From contig OY986437.1 of assembly GCA_963920525.1 (NCBI GenBank), positions 31,408,063 through 31,472,062 on the forward strand: a stretch of 64,000 nucleotides of DNA, written 5' to 3'. The position numbers and the translations under genes are program-made. The DNA comes from Dichetophora obliterata. Lineage: Eukaryota > Arthropoda > Insecta > Diptera > Sciomyzidae. Below the pieces are notes generated by a model. It ran no database searches. It was not told the origin of the DNA and saw only the letters and a list, made by a program, of their open reading frames with translations. Positions 9,812-21,812 of the stretch are shown here, in pieces (positions within the stretch are counted from its first letter, which is position 1; each line of letters opens with the position of its first letter).

Positions 9812-11089
9812 CCCTTTATAAGGCAGAGCTGAAATTTGACATCAGAAATTTTCGGTGAAATTCGCTGTGAGAATATGTAACTTATATTGGCTGTGTGTCA
9901 AAAGGAAACTTTTTAGTCGTGGTAGAATAGAAAATATCAAGTTGAATAAAATTAGTGCGTGTTGAAATAAATTTGTCTTTTTTGCTGTGTCGACGATGAA
10001 ATTTTGACAATTACAAATTTTGACGTTTCACATTTCGGTCATGTTTTAGCGCAAATTTTTTATTTTATTTGCATTTTATTCAATTTGCGACATATTTAAC
10101 TCGATTATTTTTACTTGCAACTTGTTTCGTAAACTTGTAACATTGTAAACTTAAAAACTTTAAAAAAATAACAAAATAATAAAAATAAAAAAAACAAAAG
10201 TGCTTGAGTTTGTGTGTGCGTGGGTGTGAGCCAACGATCTCCTGGTGCATCAGCAAGTGCAGTAAAGTTAAATTGGCTTTCTTTGCTGGCGAACATCCTC
10301 ACCATCAACCACCAGCAGCACAAGCAAGTGCAGTGCAAAATTTCTTGCTAGCCAACATCCTCCAAGTACCATCACCATTAGCACAAGCAAGTGGAGCTCA
10401 AATTTCCTGATGCTTTTGCTTGCCAACGTTCTCCGAGAGTCGCCACGAGCAGCACCAGCAAGTGCAGCACAATTCAATTGACTGGTTCAACTCTCCAATA
10501 TTTCAGAAGCACCATTTCAGCATGTCTCAAGCGCAGAGGCAAATTTCTGCCATTATACTCCGGCGTGAATTAAATAAATTGAAAGCAGAAAATTTGCGCT
10601 TCATTAGCTTGTACTGCTGCTGCTGGCACTTGGAGGACGTTCGCCAGCATAGAAAGCCAATTTAACTTTGCTGGACTTGCTGATGTACCGGAAGATCGTT
10701 GGCCCACACACACGCAAACACAAGCTCAAGCACTTTAGTTTGTTTATTTTAATTATTTTGTTATTTTTAAAGTTTTTTAAGGTTACAATATTACAAGTTT
10801 ACGAAATAAGTTGCAAGTACAAGCACTCGAATTAAATACGTCGCGAAAATTGATGTGTTGTTGTTTTCCCCCTAATTTTTGAGTATGCCAAAAATTCACT
10901 TTCGCTAGCCCCAGGGGCTACTACAAATTTTGACAGTAATATTCACCTCACAAATGCCAAAAATTGCTCTACCAACTGTCAAAACTTGATCATCCGACTG
11001 AAAAGTTTCCGAATGACACACAGCCATTGTATACTTGAAATTTACCACTTATGTTAGTGGGAAAAATATTTTCTCTGCCTTATAAAGGG
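9812..11089. mobile_element. piggyBac-type foldback MITE flanked by TTAA
   Basis: The termini are CCCTTTATAAGGCAGAG on both strands, with TTAA immediately outside (9808-9811, 11090-11093). TTAA duplication with CCC...GGG ends is the signature of piggyBac elements. The whole 1278 bp is largely one imperfect palindrome: for example GCTGTGTGTCA at about 9890 pairs with TGACACACAGC near 11020, and the 'ttgcaacttgtttcgtaaac' region near 10120 pairs with that near 10810. The centre (10250-10480) holds about three ~75-bp tandem units with 'agcaagtgcag' and 'aacatcctcc' landmarks, which create spurious Ala/Pro/Gln-rich frames. No transposase is encoded. Confidence 0.75.
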
Positions 11090-11093
11090 TTAA

Positions 11094-11748
11094 AAGCTGC
11101 TACAGCTGTTCTCCAAGAGCACGTCTCAAAAAAGGCGCCTTGCGGTGAGCACTATATCTCTGAATTGGATCATCTAAAATGAAAAAAACTAAGGATTCCG
11201 TTATTATAATGTTATATCTTGTAAGTGATCGAAGGAATAAACAAAAGAAAAATGTTTGTAAAAATGGTGCCTTTTAAAAAAATATCGATTTTTAATAAAT
11301 ATTGAGGCCTTCAATTGTGTATAAAATATAAAATATTTATTGGTCAGAAAAAACCTTCGATTACTTACTGAAAACTACACTAAAAACGCTTGTGTAAAAA
11401 TTTGAAACCAAACGGTTTTGCCGTTTCCAAGAAATCTTGCTCGCCGACTTTGAAAACACAGTTTTGAGCAAAACGCGCTGATCTCTTGCTTTCAAACGCT
11501 AGAACACATCAATTTGCTATTTTTAGTGAACATATTTTGATCGATTTTTTTCAATTTCGAACTGTTTATAACCCCTTAAGAACTTTCTTTAACATTGACT
11601 TCTCCAAATTGAAAGCTCAAAAGCTTTTTACAGAAGTATTTTTCCGTTTCTTTTATAATACTCTCTAAATTCTATCTTAACCCTACTTTATTTGAATACA
11701 ATTGTCACTAAATCTAATCAAGTTGTTTTTCTTTGTTTTTATTTACAG
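11094..11748. other. Non-coding; weak inverted repeat at 11222-11368
   Basis: GTAAGTGATCGAAGG near 11222 pairs imperfectly with CCTTCGATTACTTAC near 11353, around a core with little other structure. No gene was recognised. If the microexon at 11749 is real, this is intron, ending in a T-rich tract. Confidence 0.4.
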
Positions 11749-11796
11749 TTTTATGATACAACACAAATAGAAAAAGTGAACTCACGACATTCACCG
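11749..11796 (+). CDS. Candidate 48-bp internal microexon of an unidentified host gene
   Basis: A pyrimidine-rich tract ending TTTTTATTTACAG (acceptor AG at 11747-11748) is followed by 48 bases and then the donor GTAAGTTT at 11797. The exon is exactly 16 codons, so it would be frame-neutral, and only one frame is open: it reads FYDTTQIEKVNSRHSP; the other two frames contain TAG or TGA. Both splice sites match the insect consensus well. The sequence is not low-complexity and lies outside the recognised repeats. If real, the flanking kilobases are introns of a large plus-strand gene and the exon could be alternatively spliced. I do not recognise the protein. The 64-codon frame at 11692-11886 simply runs through it. 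Confidence 0.45.
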
Positions 11797-12250
11797 GTAA
11801 GTTTACACAATATAAGATCAAATAAAAAATTATATAAAAATCCCGTTAAGTTAGGTCTTAAAGAGAAAATAATTGTTTGTTATTGACTTAAGTATTTCTC
11901 ACTCTTTAATGGTTCCAAATTTAATGGCTAGCCGTGCTTTGTTCGCATTAGCTATTCATGGAAAGACTTTTGTATAAATATTTACCTCACAGCTCAGACT
12001 GACCGTTACAGAAAAATACAAAATCAATTAAATTCGGCAGTAAAAAAAAAATTGCTGAATCATTTCTCTTACTTGCCATATTTCTAGTATGTTAAACAAA
12101 CTGGCTAAGTATGTATGTTTTTTAAGGTCTTCGTACGTTAAAACCAGCTTAAAAAAAACCAGCTTAATTGTGGGCTAGACAAAAAAAAGTTCAGAAATTT
12201 GGATTAAATCAATATAGTTTGGTTTACAGAGTTTACAGACCGAGAAAGTG
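11797..12250. other. Non-coding AT-rich stretch
   Basis: Downstream of the microexon donor. No further exon, repeat or RNA gene was recognised. Confidence 0.4.
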
Positions 12251-12254
12251 TTAA

Positions 12255-13955
12255 AATCTTGCGTATATACAAGCCTCTGCACGGATACACTCGTTTCTGC
12301 CGCAACAACTTACTTACAGTATCGAGTTCAGTAGTTTACATAACAGCGAGTCGATCGTGTTCGAAACAACAAAAGTGACGAAAACAAACGATCACTGTTG
12401 GGCTCTCGTCGACAGCAAAACAAGTTATGTGCATGTTTTGCTTTTGATTAATATGATTTGATGTGCTTTTTCAAACCAAAGACTCGAAAAAGAAATGAAT
12501 GAATTGATCGCATCAAATCATTTACCAATGATCATTATCGTGTTTCATAAGAATTGTGCCGGGTCAGAATTTTAAAAATTTTATGTGACAGATCATATAG
12601 TTATTTTTTGCTTTCGAATCTGAGGTCAGATCTTAAAAAAATGAATTTGACACTAGGGTGGCCCCTACAAATGGGTTTCTTGTGTTTTATACTCTTTGTA
12701 TATGTGCTGGCAGTATTCACTGATTTCGAATCTTATGTAAGAATTATAAAAAGTTTTTTTACACAAGGGTGAACCCTAAAATATGTTTTTTTGCTTTATA
12801 CTCTTTGTAGAAGCACTGGTCGCTGAATTCAAATCTGATGTAAGAATTTCAAAAAGTTTTTTTTTCTCTAGGGTTATCCCTAAAAATTTGTTTTTTGTTT
12901 TATACTCTTTGTGTATGTGCAGGCAGTTTTAAGGGTCCGTTTATTTCGCATCTGATGTAAGAATTTAAAAAAAACATTTTTGACAGAAGGGTGAACCCTA
13001 AAAAGCATTTTTTTATATTTTTTGTGTATGTGAAATCATTATTAATGTGCTAGCTGATTTCGAATCTTATGTTAGAATTTTCAGAGGTGTTTTGACACTA
13101 GGGTGGACCTTAAAAAAATGTGTTTTTATTTATACCAGGGATAGAAAATTAAAAATTATTATTTCCAAAAATTAAATCAAAAAACCAACATGTTCCACAT
13201 GTCAGATCACATTTTGGATTACTTCAATATGCTGCTTAATGCATGTTCCATCGAAATAAGAAATGATTTTAATTTTTTTAACTTTTTTTTCGACCCATTT
13301 TTACCTAGTCCTTGCCCTAGCTTCGATATTGCATAAATAAAGGTGGCAGCCGTATTGCCAAATAAATTTTAGAATTTTTAAATTCTGACAATGGCATCAA
13401 TGAAATCAGCGACTCATTTTTACATAGTGTATGTCCCAGCTTCGAAATCGCAAAAATTAAGGTGGTAATACTATTGTCAAATAAATTTTGGAAATTGTTT
13501 ATTTTGACAATGGATTTGGCATCAGTGACCAATGTTTTCATAGTGTTTTCCCCAACTTCGAAATAGAAAAAAAAAATTTCAAGCGCGTATATATAAGTAT
13601 GAAGAGAACAAAAAAAAAAACAAAATTTTATGGTCCACCCTAGTGTCAAAAAAGCTTTTTGAAATTCTGACATTAGATTTTTAAAATCTTAACACTCTCA
13701 ATTTATGCACCAAATGTCATGTTCTTGTGCACATAAAATTTGAGTCATGCATTTATGCTGCATTCATATCTTTCGAATCATTCATTCATTCGATTCGGTT
13801 TCCGATTGATTTGGATTTGTTGCCGACGATGCTAGGCTGAACTGCTATGTTTGATTTGTTTGCAATGAATGTAACATATCAATAACTCGTTTCCAAACGA
13901 ATGTCTTGAAACCTGGTTTAAGACTACCCGTGCAGAGGTCTTGTACATACACGAA
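12255..13955. mobile_element. Second foldback-type element, related to the 2868-5371 element
   Basis: Outer arms: GTATATACAAGCCTCTGCAC at about 12264 pairs with the complement of GTGCAGAGGTCTTGTACATA near 13930, with one or two indels. The interior has four or five ~110-125-bp direct units (12617-13140) with landmarks 'ctgatttcgaatctta', 'gtaagaatt' and 'agggtg(a)accct', followed by inverted units from about 13310 to 13690 ('ggtggcagccg', 'cagcttcgaaatcgc'). GACACTAGGGTGG near 12650 pairs with CCACCCTAGTGTC near 13636. The landmark words match the subrepeats of the first foldback, but the unit is half as long. No clear target duplication was found. Confidence 0.6.
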
Positions 13956-13989
13956 GAGAGCATTCTACCAAGCATGAACCAACCTAGAA

Positions 13990-14265
13990 ATCTTTTGGTT
14001 CTCAATCCTATGAAGGGTTTATTGCATTATCGTGATGAGGCAAAATTCTACATGAAATCGCTATTTTAGGGCTGATCAATAACTAAAAGAATTACCAACA
14101 TCCATTGAAGAGATTTCTACTATTCCCTTTTAACACTTTCGGACCAGTTTGTAGAAGTTTCCATGTTCAATTCCATTTTTCCATGCATCAATTAAATTTT
14201 TCAAATCTTTAAAGTCGATTATTTCAAAATATTTTTATGTGGCATTTTCGTGCAAAAGTTCTACT
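13990..14265 (+). repeat. Dispersed repeat; uninterrupted copy of the LINE C target
   Basis: Blocks from 'gggtttattgcattatcgtg' through 'ccattgaagagatttctact', 'agaagtttccatgttcaatt' and 'tttaaagtcgattatttc' recur in the same order at 27000-27140 and 30990-31055, where LINE C separates them. This copy therefore approximates the empty site. Confidence 0.65.
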
Positions 14266-16040
14266 CAACTCAAAAAACTTTACTATAGCTTAGTGAGCAC
14301 AGAAGCTACTTTCGTATTAACAGACCGAGCTATTGTTATGGCCACGATTCTTCATTTTAAACCGAACTTAAAAAATATAATATATCAGTGGTTTCAAGGT
14401 GCAACAGCATATCTCTAGATTTAGGAACTTTTTAGGTGCACATTTTGAATTTACATGTAAGGAAGAGTTAATAAAACAGTTGCAAAGTTAATAACAATTA
14501 ATAAAACAGTTAATAAACACTTCTTAAGAAACCAAAAAAAAGTTAACCACCCTATAAAGCTGCACACAGCTGATAATCCGAGCAAACAATAAAAATTTGT
14601 TGCTTGTGTTTGGCTGTAAAAATTAAAGATTAACACGCACTATCGCCTTGGCAACAAACTTTCTAGCTCATAAAAATTATGGTTTTTTTTCTTTATTATA
14701 TATATTGTTTTTTTGTTATAATTTGGTCAAAGCTAGTTGATGTTGTCAAATGTTGTGAAAACAAGACGTGTAGCATTTAGACCATTTTTGATTAAAACAA
14801 CTTGTCAAAGTTTTGCTATAATAAGGAAACTATTGAGCGCTATAAATAATTTGATTTAAGCATAGGAAAAAAACCAACATACAACAGTGTTGTTTTCTTA
14901 TCTTTATAGCCGTAGTGAGTTACCATATAAGTTAAAAGTAATAAAAAACCAATTTTAAGCTTCTTGCTTATGGCTTAAATTTACTTTAAATGCAGCTAAG
15001 GCTGAAATTTAAGCACTAGTCGCATGTAAAAAAAAAAAAATTAAATTTAATAAAAAAAAAAACATAAAAATCTCAATAAAATAGGCAAATGAAAGCCCAC
15101 AAAAAGACCAAACGTAAACAAGGAAAATAAACTAAGAGAAACAGAACAAAAAAGAAACATTAAAGTAGAAAGAAAAAAAAAAGACAAAAACTATAAAAGT
15201 GTAAAAAAAGCCAATTTAATGAAAAACCCACAAAAAACCAATACAAAACAATGCGGCAGAAAGTCTTTAAGTAGATAAAATTCTGAAGAAAAAAAAAAAA
15301 AAAAATCGAGATCGAAAAAACGAAAAATCTGGAAAAAGATATAACTTATAGAAATCTCTGAGATTTTAGATATAAAAGCTCCAAAAATTCTTGTAAAACT
15401 TAGTGTAAATGCAACAAAAGCAAAAAATATAAATAAAAAAAGACCAAAGAAATGTATATAAATAAAAAACCATCAAGCAATTTATGGTGGGTTTTTGGAG
15501 CTGACAACAAAAAAATATCAGCTTTAAGTTGCTAACGACGAAAACAAACAATAACAACACCTACAACACCAACAACAATATCTTGGAAAACAACAATAAG
15601 TATAGCAACTAAGTTCACAGTCGAAGCTAACTACTACACGTCTGACTTCACTTCGTTTTTGCTCACGCTTTCGTTGTTGCTGATGAAGAAAATTTATTGA
15701 AAAGTTATTGTTGTTGTTGTTGCTCCTATTAACGTTGACTTTGCAGAATTTTTTTTGCTACTGAATTTGCAGATTAGCAACAGTACAAGACAAGAACGAC
15801 ACCAACAAAAACGAAAAAACACCAACAAAAACAAAAAAACAACAACAACAACAAAAAGCTTTAAGAGTTGTTGAAAATTAGGTCTTTGTTGGGTGGTTTG
15901 GGGTATGCTTTGGGTTGTAGTGCGCTGAGCAAGGCGGGTAATTTTAGCAAGCCTATTGGCATTTGGTGCATATTTTTTGTTGTTGTTATTGTTGCCAGTG
16001 GTGTCGATGCGGTTTGGTAAAAGGGGTAAAAAGAAGGAAA
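14266..16040. other. Non-coding; A-rich tract and CAA/GTT microsatellites
   Basis: 15020-15480 is strongly A-rich on the plus strand with many short A-runs. CAA or GTT triplet runs occur at about 15545-15590, 15705-15722 and 15835-15858. Frames in this stretch are composition artefacts. No exon is supported. Confidence 0.5.
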
Positions 16041-18346
16041 TTAAATAAAATAAAATAAAATAAAATAAAATAAAATAAAATACAATACAATACAATACTA
16101 TACAATACTATACAATACAATACAATACAATACAATACAATACAATACAATACAATACAATACAATACAATGCAATACAACACAATACAATACAATACAA
16201 TACAATACAATACAATGCAATACAATACAATACAATACAATACAATACAATACAATACAATACAATACAATACAATACAATAAAATACAATACAATACAA
16301 TACAATACAATACAATACAATACAATACAATGCAATACAACACAATACAATACAATACAATACAATACAATACAATACAATACAATACAATGCAATACAA
16401 TACAATACAATTCAATACAATACAATACACTACAATACAATACAATATAATACAATACAATACAATACAATACAATACAATACAATACAATACAATACAA
16501 TACAATACAATACAATACAATACAATACAATACAATACAATTAAATACAATACAATACAATACAATACAATACAATACAATACAATACAATACAATACAA
16601 TACAATACAATACAATACAATACAATGCGATACAATACAATACAATACAATACAATACAATACAATACAATACAATACAATACAATACAATACAATACAA
16701 TACAATAATATACAATACAATACAATACAATACAATACAATACAATAGAATACAATACAATACAATACAATACAATACAAGACAATACAATACAATACAA
16801 TACAATACAATACAATACAATACAATACAATACAATACAATACAATACAATACAATACAATACAATACAATACAATACAATACAATACAATACAATACAA
16901 TACAATACAATACAATAAAATACAATACAATACAATACAATACAATACAATACAATACAACACAATACAATACAATACAATACAATACAATACAATACAA
17001 TACAATACAATACAATACAATACAATACAATACAATACAATACAATACAATACAATACAATACAATACAATACAATACAATACAATACAATACAATACAA
17101 TACAATACAATACAATACAATACAATACAATACAATACAATACAATACAATACAATACAATACAATACAATACAATAAAATACAATACAATACAATACAA
17201 TACAATACAACACAATACAATACAATACAATACAATACAATACAATACAATACAATACAATACAATACAATACAATACAATACAATACAATACAATACAA
17301 TACAATACAATACAATACAATACAATACAATACAATACAATACAATACAATACAATACAATACAATACAATACAATACAATACAATACAATACAATACAA
17401 TACAATACAATACAATACAATACAATACAATACAATACAATACAATACAATACAATACAATACAATACAATACAATACAATACAATACAATACAATACAA
17501 TACAATACAATACAATACAATACAATACAATACAATACAATACAATACAATACAATACAATACAATACAATACAATACAATACAATACAATACAATACAA
17601 TACAATACAATACAATACAATACAATACAATACAATACAATACAATACAATACAATACAATACAATACAATACAATACAATACAATACAATACAATACAA
17701 TACAATACAATACAATACAATACAATACAATACAATACAATACAATACAATACAATACAATACAATACAATACAATACAATACAATACAATACAATACAA
17801 TACAATACAATACAATACAATACAATACAATACAATACAATACAATACAATACAATACAATACAATACAATACAATACAATACAATACAATACAATACAA
17901 TACAATACAATACAATACAATACAATACAATACAATACAATACAATACAATACAATACAATACAATACAATACAATACAATACAATACAATACAATACAA
18001 TACAATACAATACAATACAATACAATACAATACAATACAATACAATACAATACAATACAATACAATACAATACAATACAATACAATAAAATACAATACAA
18101 TACAATACAATACAATACAATGCAATACAATACAATACAATACAATAATATACAATACAATACAATACAATACAATACAATAAAATAAAATACAATACAA
18201 TACAATACAATGCAATACAATACAATACAATACAATACAATACAATACAATGCAATACAATACAATACAATACAATACAATACAACACAATACAATACAA
18301 TACAATACAATACAATAAAATAAAATAAAATAAAATAAATAAAATT
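16041..18346. repeat. AATAC pentamer satellite (~2.3 kb) flanked by AATAA repeats
   Basis: A TACAA/AATAC pentamer runs from about 16081 to 18315. It is bordered on both sides by the one-base variant TAAAA (16043-16080 and 18316-18341). Variant units (TGCAA, CACAA, TAAAA, a TAATA slip) are frequent at 16081-17215 and 18086-18315, but 17216-18085 (870 bp, 174 units) is perfectly pure. TAAAA followed by CACAA recurs near 16916/16961 and 17176/17211, and TGCAA followed by CACAA near 16171/16181 and 16331/16341, suggesting block duplications. The pentamer has no stop codon in any of the six frames, so predicted proteins of up to 735 residues (MYCIVLYCIV...) are artefacts. Confidence 0.97.
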
Positions 18347-18840
18347 GCTTAAATACAGTTGATTATATTAATTTTATGATCTTTTTAATTATTACATGAA
18401 GTAAATTGCGATCTTTAAATCAAGTAATTTTTTAAGAAGGCAACAATAACAAAAACAACTCTGTATAGAATCAATCACTTAGCTGAGTAGACAGTCTTTT
18501 TCAGAAATTGCTACATTTCCTCTTCAGTAGTCTTTGAGTGATTAAGCTGTAATCAACTCACTGTTTAAAGTCGCATATGATTTCACACATTTAGAATTCA
18601 TTCATTTGAATTATATAGAACAAATTGAACGTTCAAATTGGCTACATATGACATTTTAAATCAATATTTATTTATATAGCAGTATTCATTTATAGGTCTT
18701 AAATAAATATATATTTCTTTAAATATATTTAAAGGGCCTCGACCTTTATAGAAAAAAAGGTGTTGATGTTACCGACTAAAAAGTAACCTTTATCTGTGAC
18801 GATTCCCAAAATATTTTGGTTGTCACGATAACCGCCAGTG
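18347..18840. other. No gene seen
   Basis: AT-rich sequence between the satellite and the Tc1-like relic. It includes short TTTAAATAAATAT runs near 18700. No supported feature. Confidence 0.4.
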
Positions 18841-18879
18841 AGCTAAGCCAGTGAGTTAAACCCTCCGAAAATCATGTTC

Positions 18880-19545
18880 TTAGTTACTGATAATACTATA
18901 AAGTATTTAAAGGAACATTCTATAAAAAAGTGCCTTTCCTCTAAACTCGCAGTAGGATAACTTTCGCAAAGGAACATCTTCTGAAAGATAATTGGAAAAA
19001 AAAGCTCTGATTGAATAAAACTAAGGCAAATTTGTTCGGTTCCGGTAGAAAGTCGAGCGTGAAACGCCAAAAAAAAAACGGCCAACGATCGCAAGTACAC
19101 AAATAAAACCATGAAACATGATGGCAGCAACATCATGCTATGGGGTTAATTTTCCTCATTGTTGGTTTATATATTTGAAGTGTGCGTCACGTAATAAATA
19201 TGTAAATATTTTAAATAGTGTTATGCTTCCATACGCTGAGGAAGAAATGTCATTGCAGTGACAATTTATGCAAGATAATAATCCCAAACCCTCCTCACAA
19301 CTAGCAAAGAACTGGTTCCAGGACAACAAGGTTTTTTATTAGAAATGCTTTTGCAATCAATCACCTGAACTAAATCCAATAGAACACGTTTTGAGTATAT
19401 TAATATAGAGAATTGCTGGCTTTAGATCTAAAACCAAGGAGGATTTGTAGAAAAAAGTGCCAGCCGAATGGTATGCCATTGATCTCTCCATTAGTGGTAC
19501 TCTTGTTAGCTCTGTGTGTCTTCGATGCAGAGAACTTTCATTATT
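18880..19545 (+). pseudogene. Tc1-like transposase relic
   Basis: Spread over several frames with many stops are recognisable pieces of a Tc1/mariner DDE transposase. They are a segment like LSFAKEHLLKDNWKK (about 18935-19000), a GKFVRFR/VERETP segment, QDNNPKPSSQLAKNWFQDNK (about 19270-19333) and SPELNPIEHVLS (about 19360-19400), then KTKEDL near 19435. The last two correspond to the second and third catalytic blocks of the Tc1 DD34E family. The stops and frameshifts make it inactive. Inverted termini could not be located. The minus-strand frame at 18843-19136 is its shadow. Confidence 0.8.
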
Positions 19546-20165
19546 ATTAATTTAAATCCTAAAATTATTAGATAGTTTAAGTATTTAAATTTAATTAAAA
19601 TAAAATTAAATTAAAAGTATCAAAATAAAAAGTGCGAGTCATTTCTATTAGTTTTTCCATCTCTGTATATCGGATATGTGATACTGTCGTTATAAAAGAA
19701 AAAAATATCAAAATTGAAAAATTTAATTTAAAATTAAATTGAAAATAAAATATGAAATTCTTCAAATTCGAGAGTAACGATAGTTATTTTGTAACGTCAC
19801 AAACGTTTTGTAATATCACGACTTCGATATATATGCATTTTAAACCTAAAAATAAATATATTTTATTTAAGCCACTAGTTGTACCTACTATTCCGACGAT
19901 TCTGGTAAAGCTTTCTGTAGATAACATTTGTTATTGTGTTAAAAATTCTCATTTTCTTAACGTTCTCGAAGTTTCAACAACGTAAAAATATAGCAAGAAT
20001 TCAAATAAATTACATTCGTTTCTTTTAATGTCATAAGAAATATTTTTATAAAAATTTTAAGATATAAAATATTTTTATATATATATTTTATGAAAAGATA
20101 TATATATTGTATTTAAAGCAGATATTGCACCCTTAAATTTAAAAGTTTTGATTTGATACGTTCTA
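19546..20165. other. No gene seen
   Basis: Very AT-rich, with AAATTTAATTAAA-type runs. The 77-codon frame at 19752-19985 has no recognisable feature. Confidence 0.4.
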
Positions 20166-20167
20166 AT

Positions 20168-21262
20168 GGGTGTTTTTTTAAGCGTTTGGTTTTTGAAAAT
20201 TAAAAAAAAAGCAGAGAGTTTGCAATAGTGAATGAAATATTTATTTAAAGCAATACATAAATGCCTGTCATTTTTTTTAAAGATTAATTCATATAAATGT
20301 TGCCTGCGGCTACGCCTTAGGTAGTCCATCCGTAAGCTCCGATTTTGGGATACTTTTTCCAGCATTTTGGCCGGTATCTCACCCATGGCAGCGGTAATGT
20401 TGTCTTCAGGGCTGCAATAGTGGCTGGCTTATGTCTGTACACGAAAAACTTCACGCAGCCCCACAAAAAATAGTCTAGTGGGGTCAAATCGCTTGATCTT
20501 GGCGGCCAGTGGACTGCTCCAAAATGAGAGATTAATTGCACACCAAACTCGCCTCTCATAGGTCCATGGTATCGCGTGTCGTGTCAACGAAGTCCAATTC
20601 TTCCATTTTGGGCAAAAAAATTCGGTAATCATCGTACGGTACCTTGCTTCATTGGCTGCACCGTTGAAATTTGCATTATTTTTTAAAAAGTACGGTCCAA
20701 TAATGCCTCCGGCTTACAAACCGCACCAAACAGTGCATTTTTCAGGGTGCATTGGAAGCTCTTGAACTGCCTCTGGCTGCACTTCGGACTAAATTCGGCA
20801 ATTCTGTTTGTTGACGCACCCATTGAGTCAAAAATGAGCTTTGTCGCTGAAGACAATTTTTCGATAAAAAAGTGGATCTTCATCCAATCATACGAAAAAT
20901 CTTTCAGGTGGTCGAACACCAGCCCAATTGTTGACAATGGCGGCGAATTGACATATCGCGATCTTCATTGACACTGGCCAATACAGCAGCAATATCCGCT
21001 TGCCGGTTGGTGGGTTAATGTCCAATAAAGTGTAACTGGTGCAAGATTTGGCAACACTTGCTTGAATAGCCTGTTTTGTGGGTCGATTATGACGACCATA
21101 AAATGGACAGAGCACGAATTTTGATGGTAAAATTCAACAATTTGCAAGCGCTGTTTGTTTGAGAGTCTATTCGTGCTGAAATGGCAAACCTTATATGTTA
21201 CTATAATCACGCGTGAGATGTCAAAAAATTTACACCAGTAAAACAATAGTAAAAAATCACCC
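20168..21262 (-). mobile_element. mariner-like element, minus strand
   Basis: The left end reads GGGTGTTTTTTTA and the right end, reverse complemented, reads GGGTGATTTTTTA, matching at 12 of 13 positions. The interior is a decayed transposase on the minus strand. The flanks are AT-rich (TAAT / TTTATA), so the expected TA duplication is plausible but not distinct. At about 1.1 kb it is somewhat shorter than typical intact mariners, consistent with small deletions. Confidence 0.75.
20290..21240 (-). pseudogene. mariner-like transposase relic
   Basis: Read from high to low coordinates on the minus strand. The order is an N-terminal helix-turn-helix segment with LSNKQRLQIVEFYHQNSCSV (about 21175-21116), a middle segment with IFDSMGASTNRIAEFSPKCS (about 20840-20780), a YRTMITEFFCPK block (about 20640), then WPPRSSDLTPLDYFLWG (about 20505-20455) with VYRHKPATIAALKT after it. 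The last block is typical of the distal catalytic region of insect mariner/IS630-type transposases. The pieces lie in three frames with several stops, so the gene is dead. Confidence 0.85.
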
Positions 21263-21682
21263 TTTATATAAGCAATAGAAGTAAAAAATTAAAGAAATAT
21301 TATTAATGTTTTTTTAATTTTTCCGAGTTTTTGTCTTGTCAATTTTACGGTTGCATTAATGTTTTCTGGTAATGACTTTGCTTCTTAGAAGATTTCGTCA
21401 AAATTTTCTTGATTCAAGTAAATTTTTTGTCGGTTTTTTGCTGCGCATCGTTTACCAAACCGATATCCTTAATCAAATCTATATTTAGTTTTTGAAAATT
21501 TAGACTCAACGACATTGAATTCATCTTACTCATCATCTAACATTTCTCCCGAAGCATTAATGATGTTCGTCAAGTTTTAAAAGCATCAATTTCCAATGGG
21601 GGATATATCACCTTTAGTGGCCCACTCCCCATACTTACGGCACTGGTTGCTGCGGTTTTTGTCAGCTTTTTCGCTTAAGTGC

Positions 21683-21812
21683 ATGTCACACTTAGCAGGA
21701 ACGGACAAATTTGTTGTTGTTTTCACGGGTAAAAGAAGCTCTCTCAATATCCAGTTTCTTATTTTACCCGCGAGAACAACAACAAATTTGCCCGTGTCCG
21801 CTAAGTGTGACA
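21683..21812. repeat. Hairpin-forming inverted repeat
   Basis: GCATGTCACACTTAGC on the left pairs with GCTAAGTGTGACATGC on the right. Inside, ACAAATTTGTTGTTGTTTTC and GGGTAAAA have inverted partners, leaving a ~28-base loop. The arms are about 50 bp. It may be a small MITE; the flanking TTAAG/CTTAGG is not a convincing duplication. Opposed frames at 21586-21882 are mirror images produced by it. Confidence 0.7.

Noticed and set aside
10111..10665. Ala/Pro/Gln-rich overlapping frames on both strands
   Set aside because: They arise from the palindromic arms and tandem units of the TTAA-flanked element; mirror-image frames appear on both strands.
16098..18315. 735-, 589- and 282-residue frames in the pentamer array
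   Set aside because: Pure consequence of a stop-free pentamer; every frame on both strands is open.
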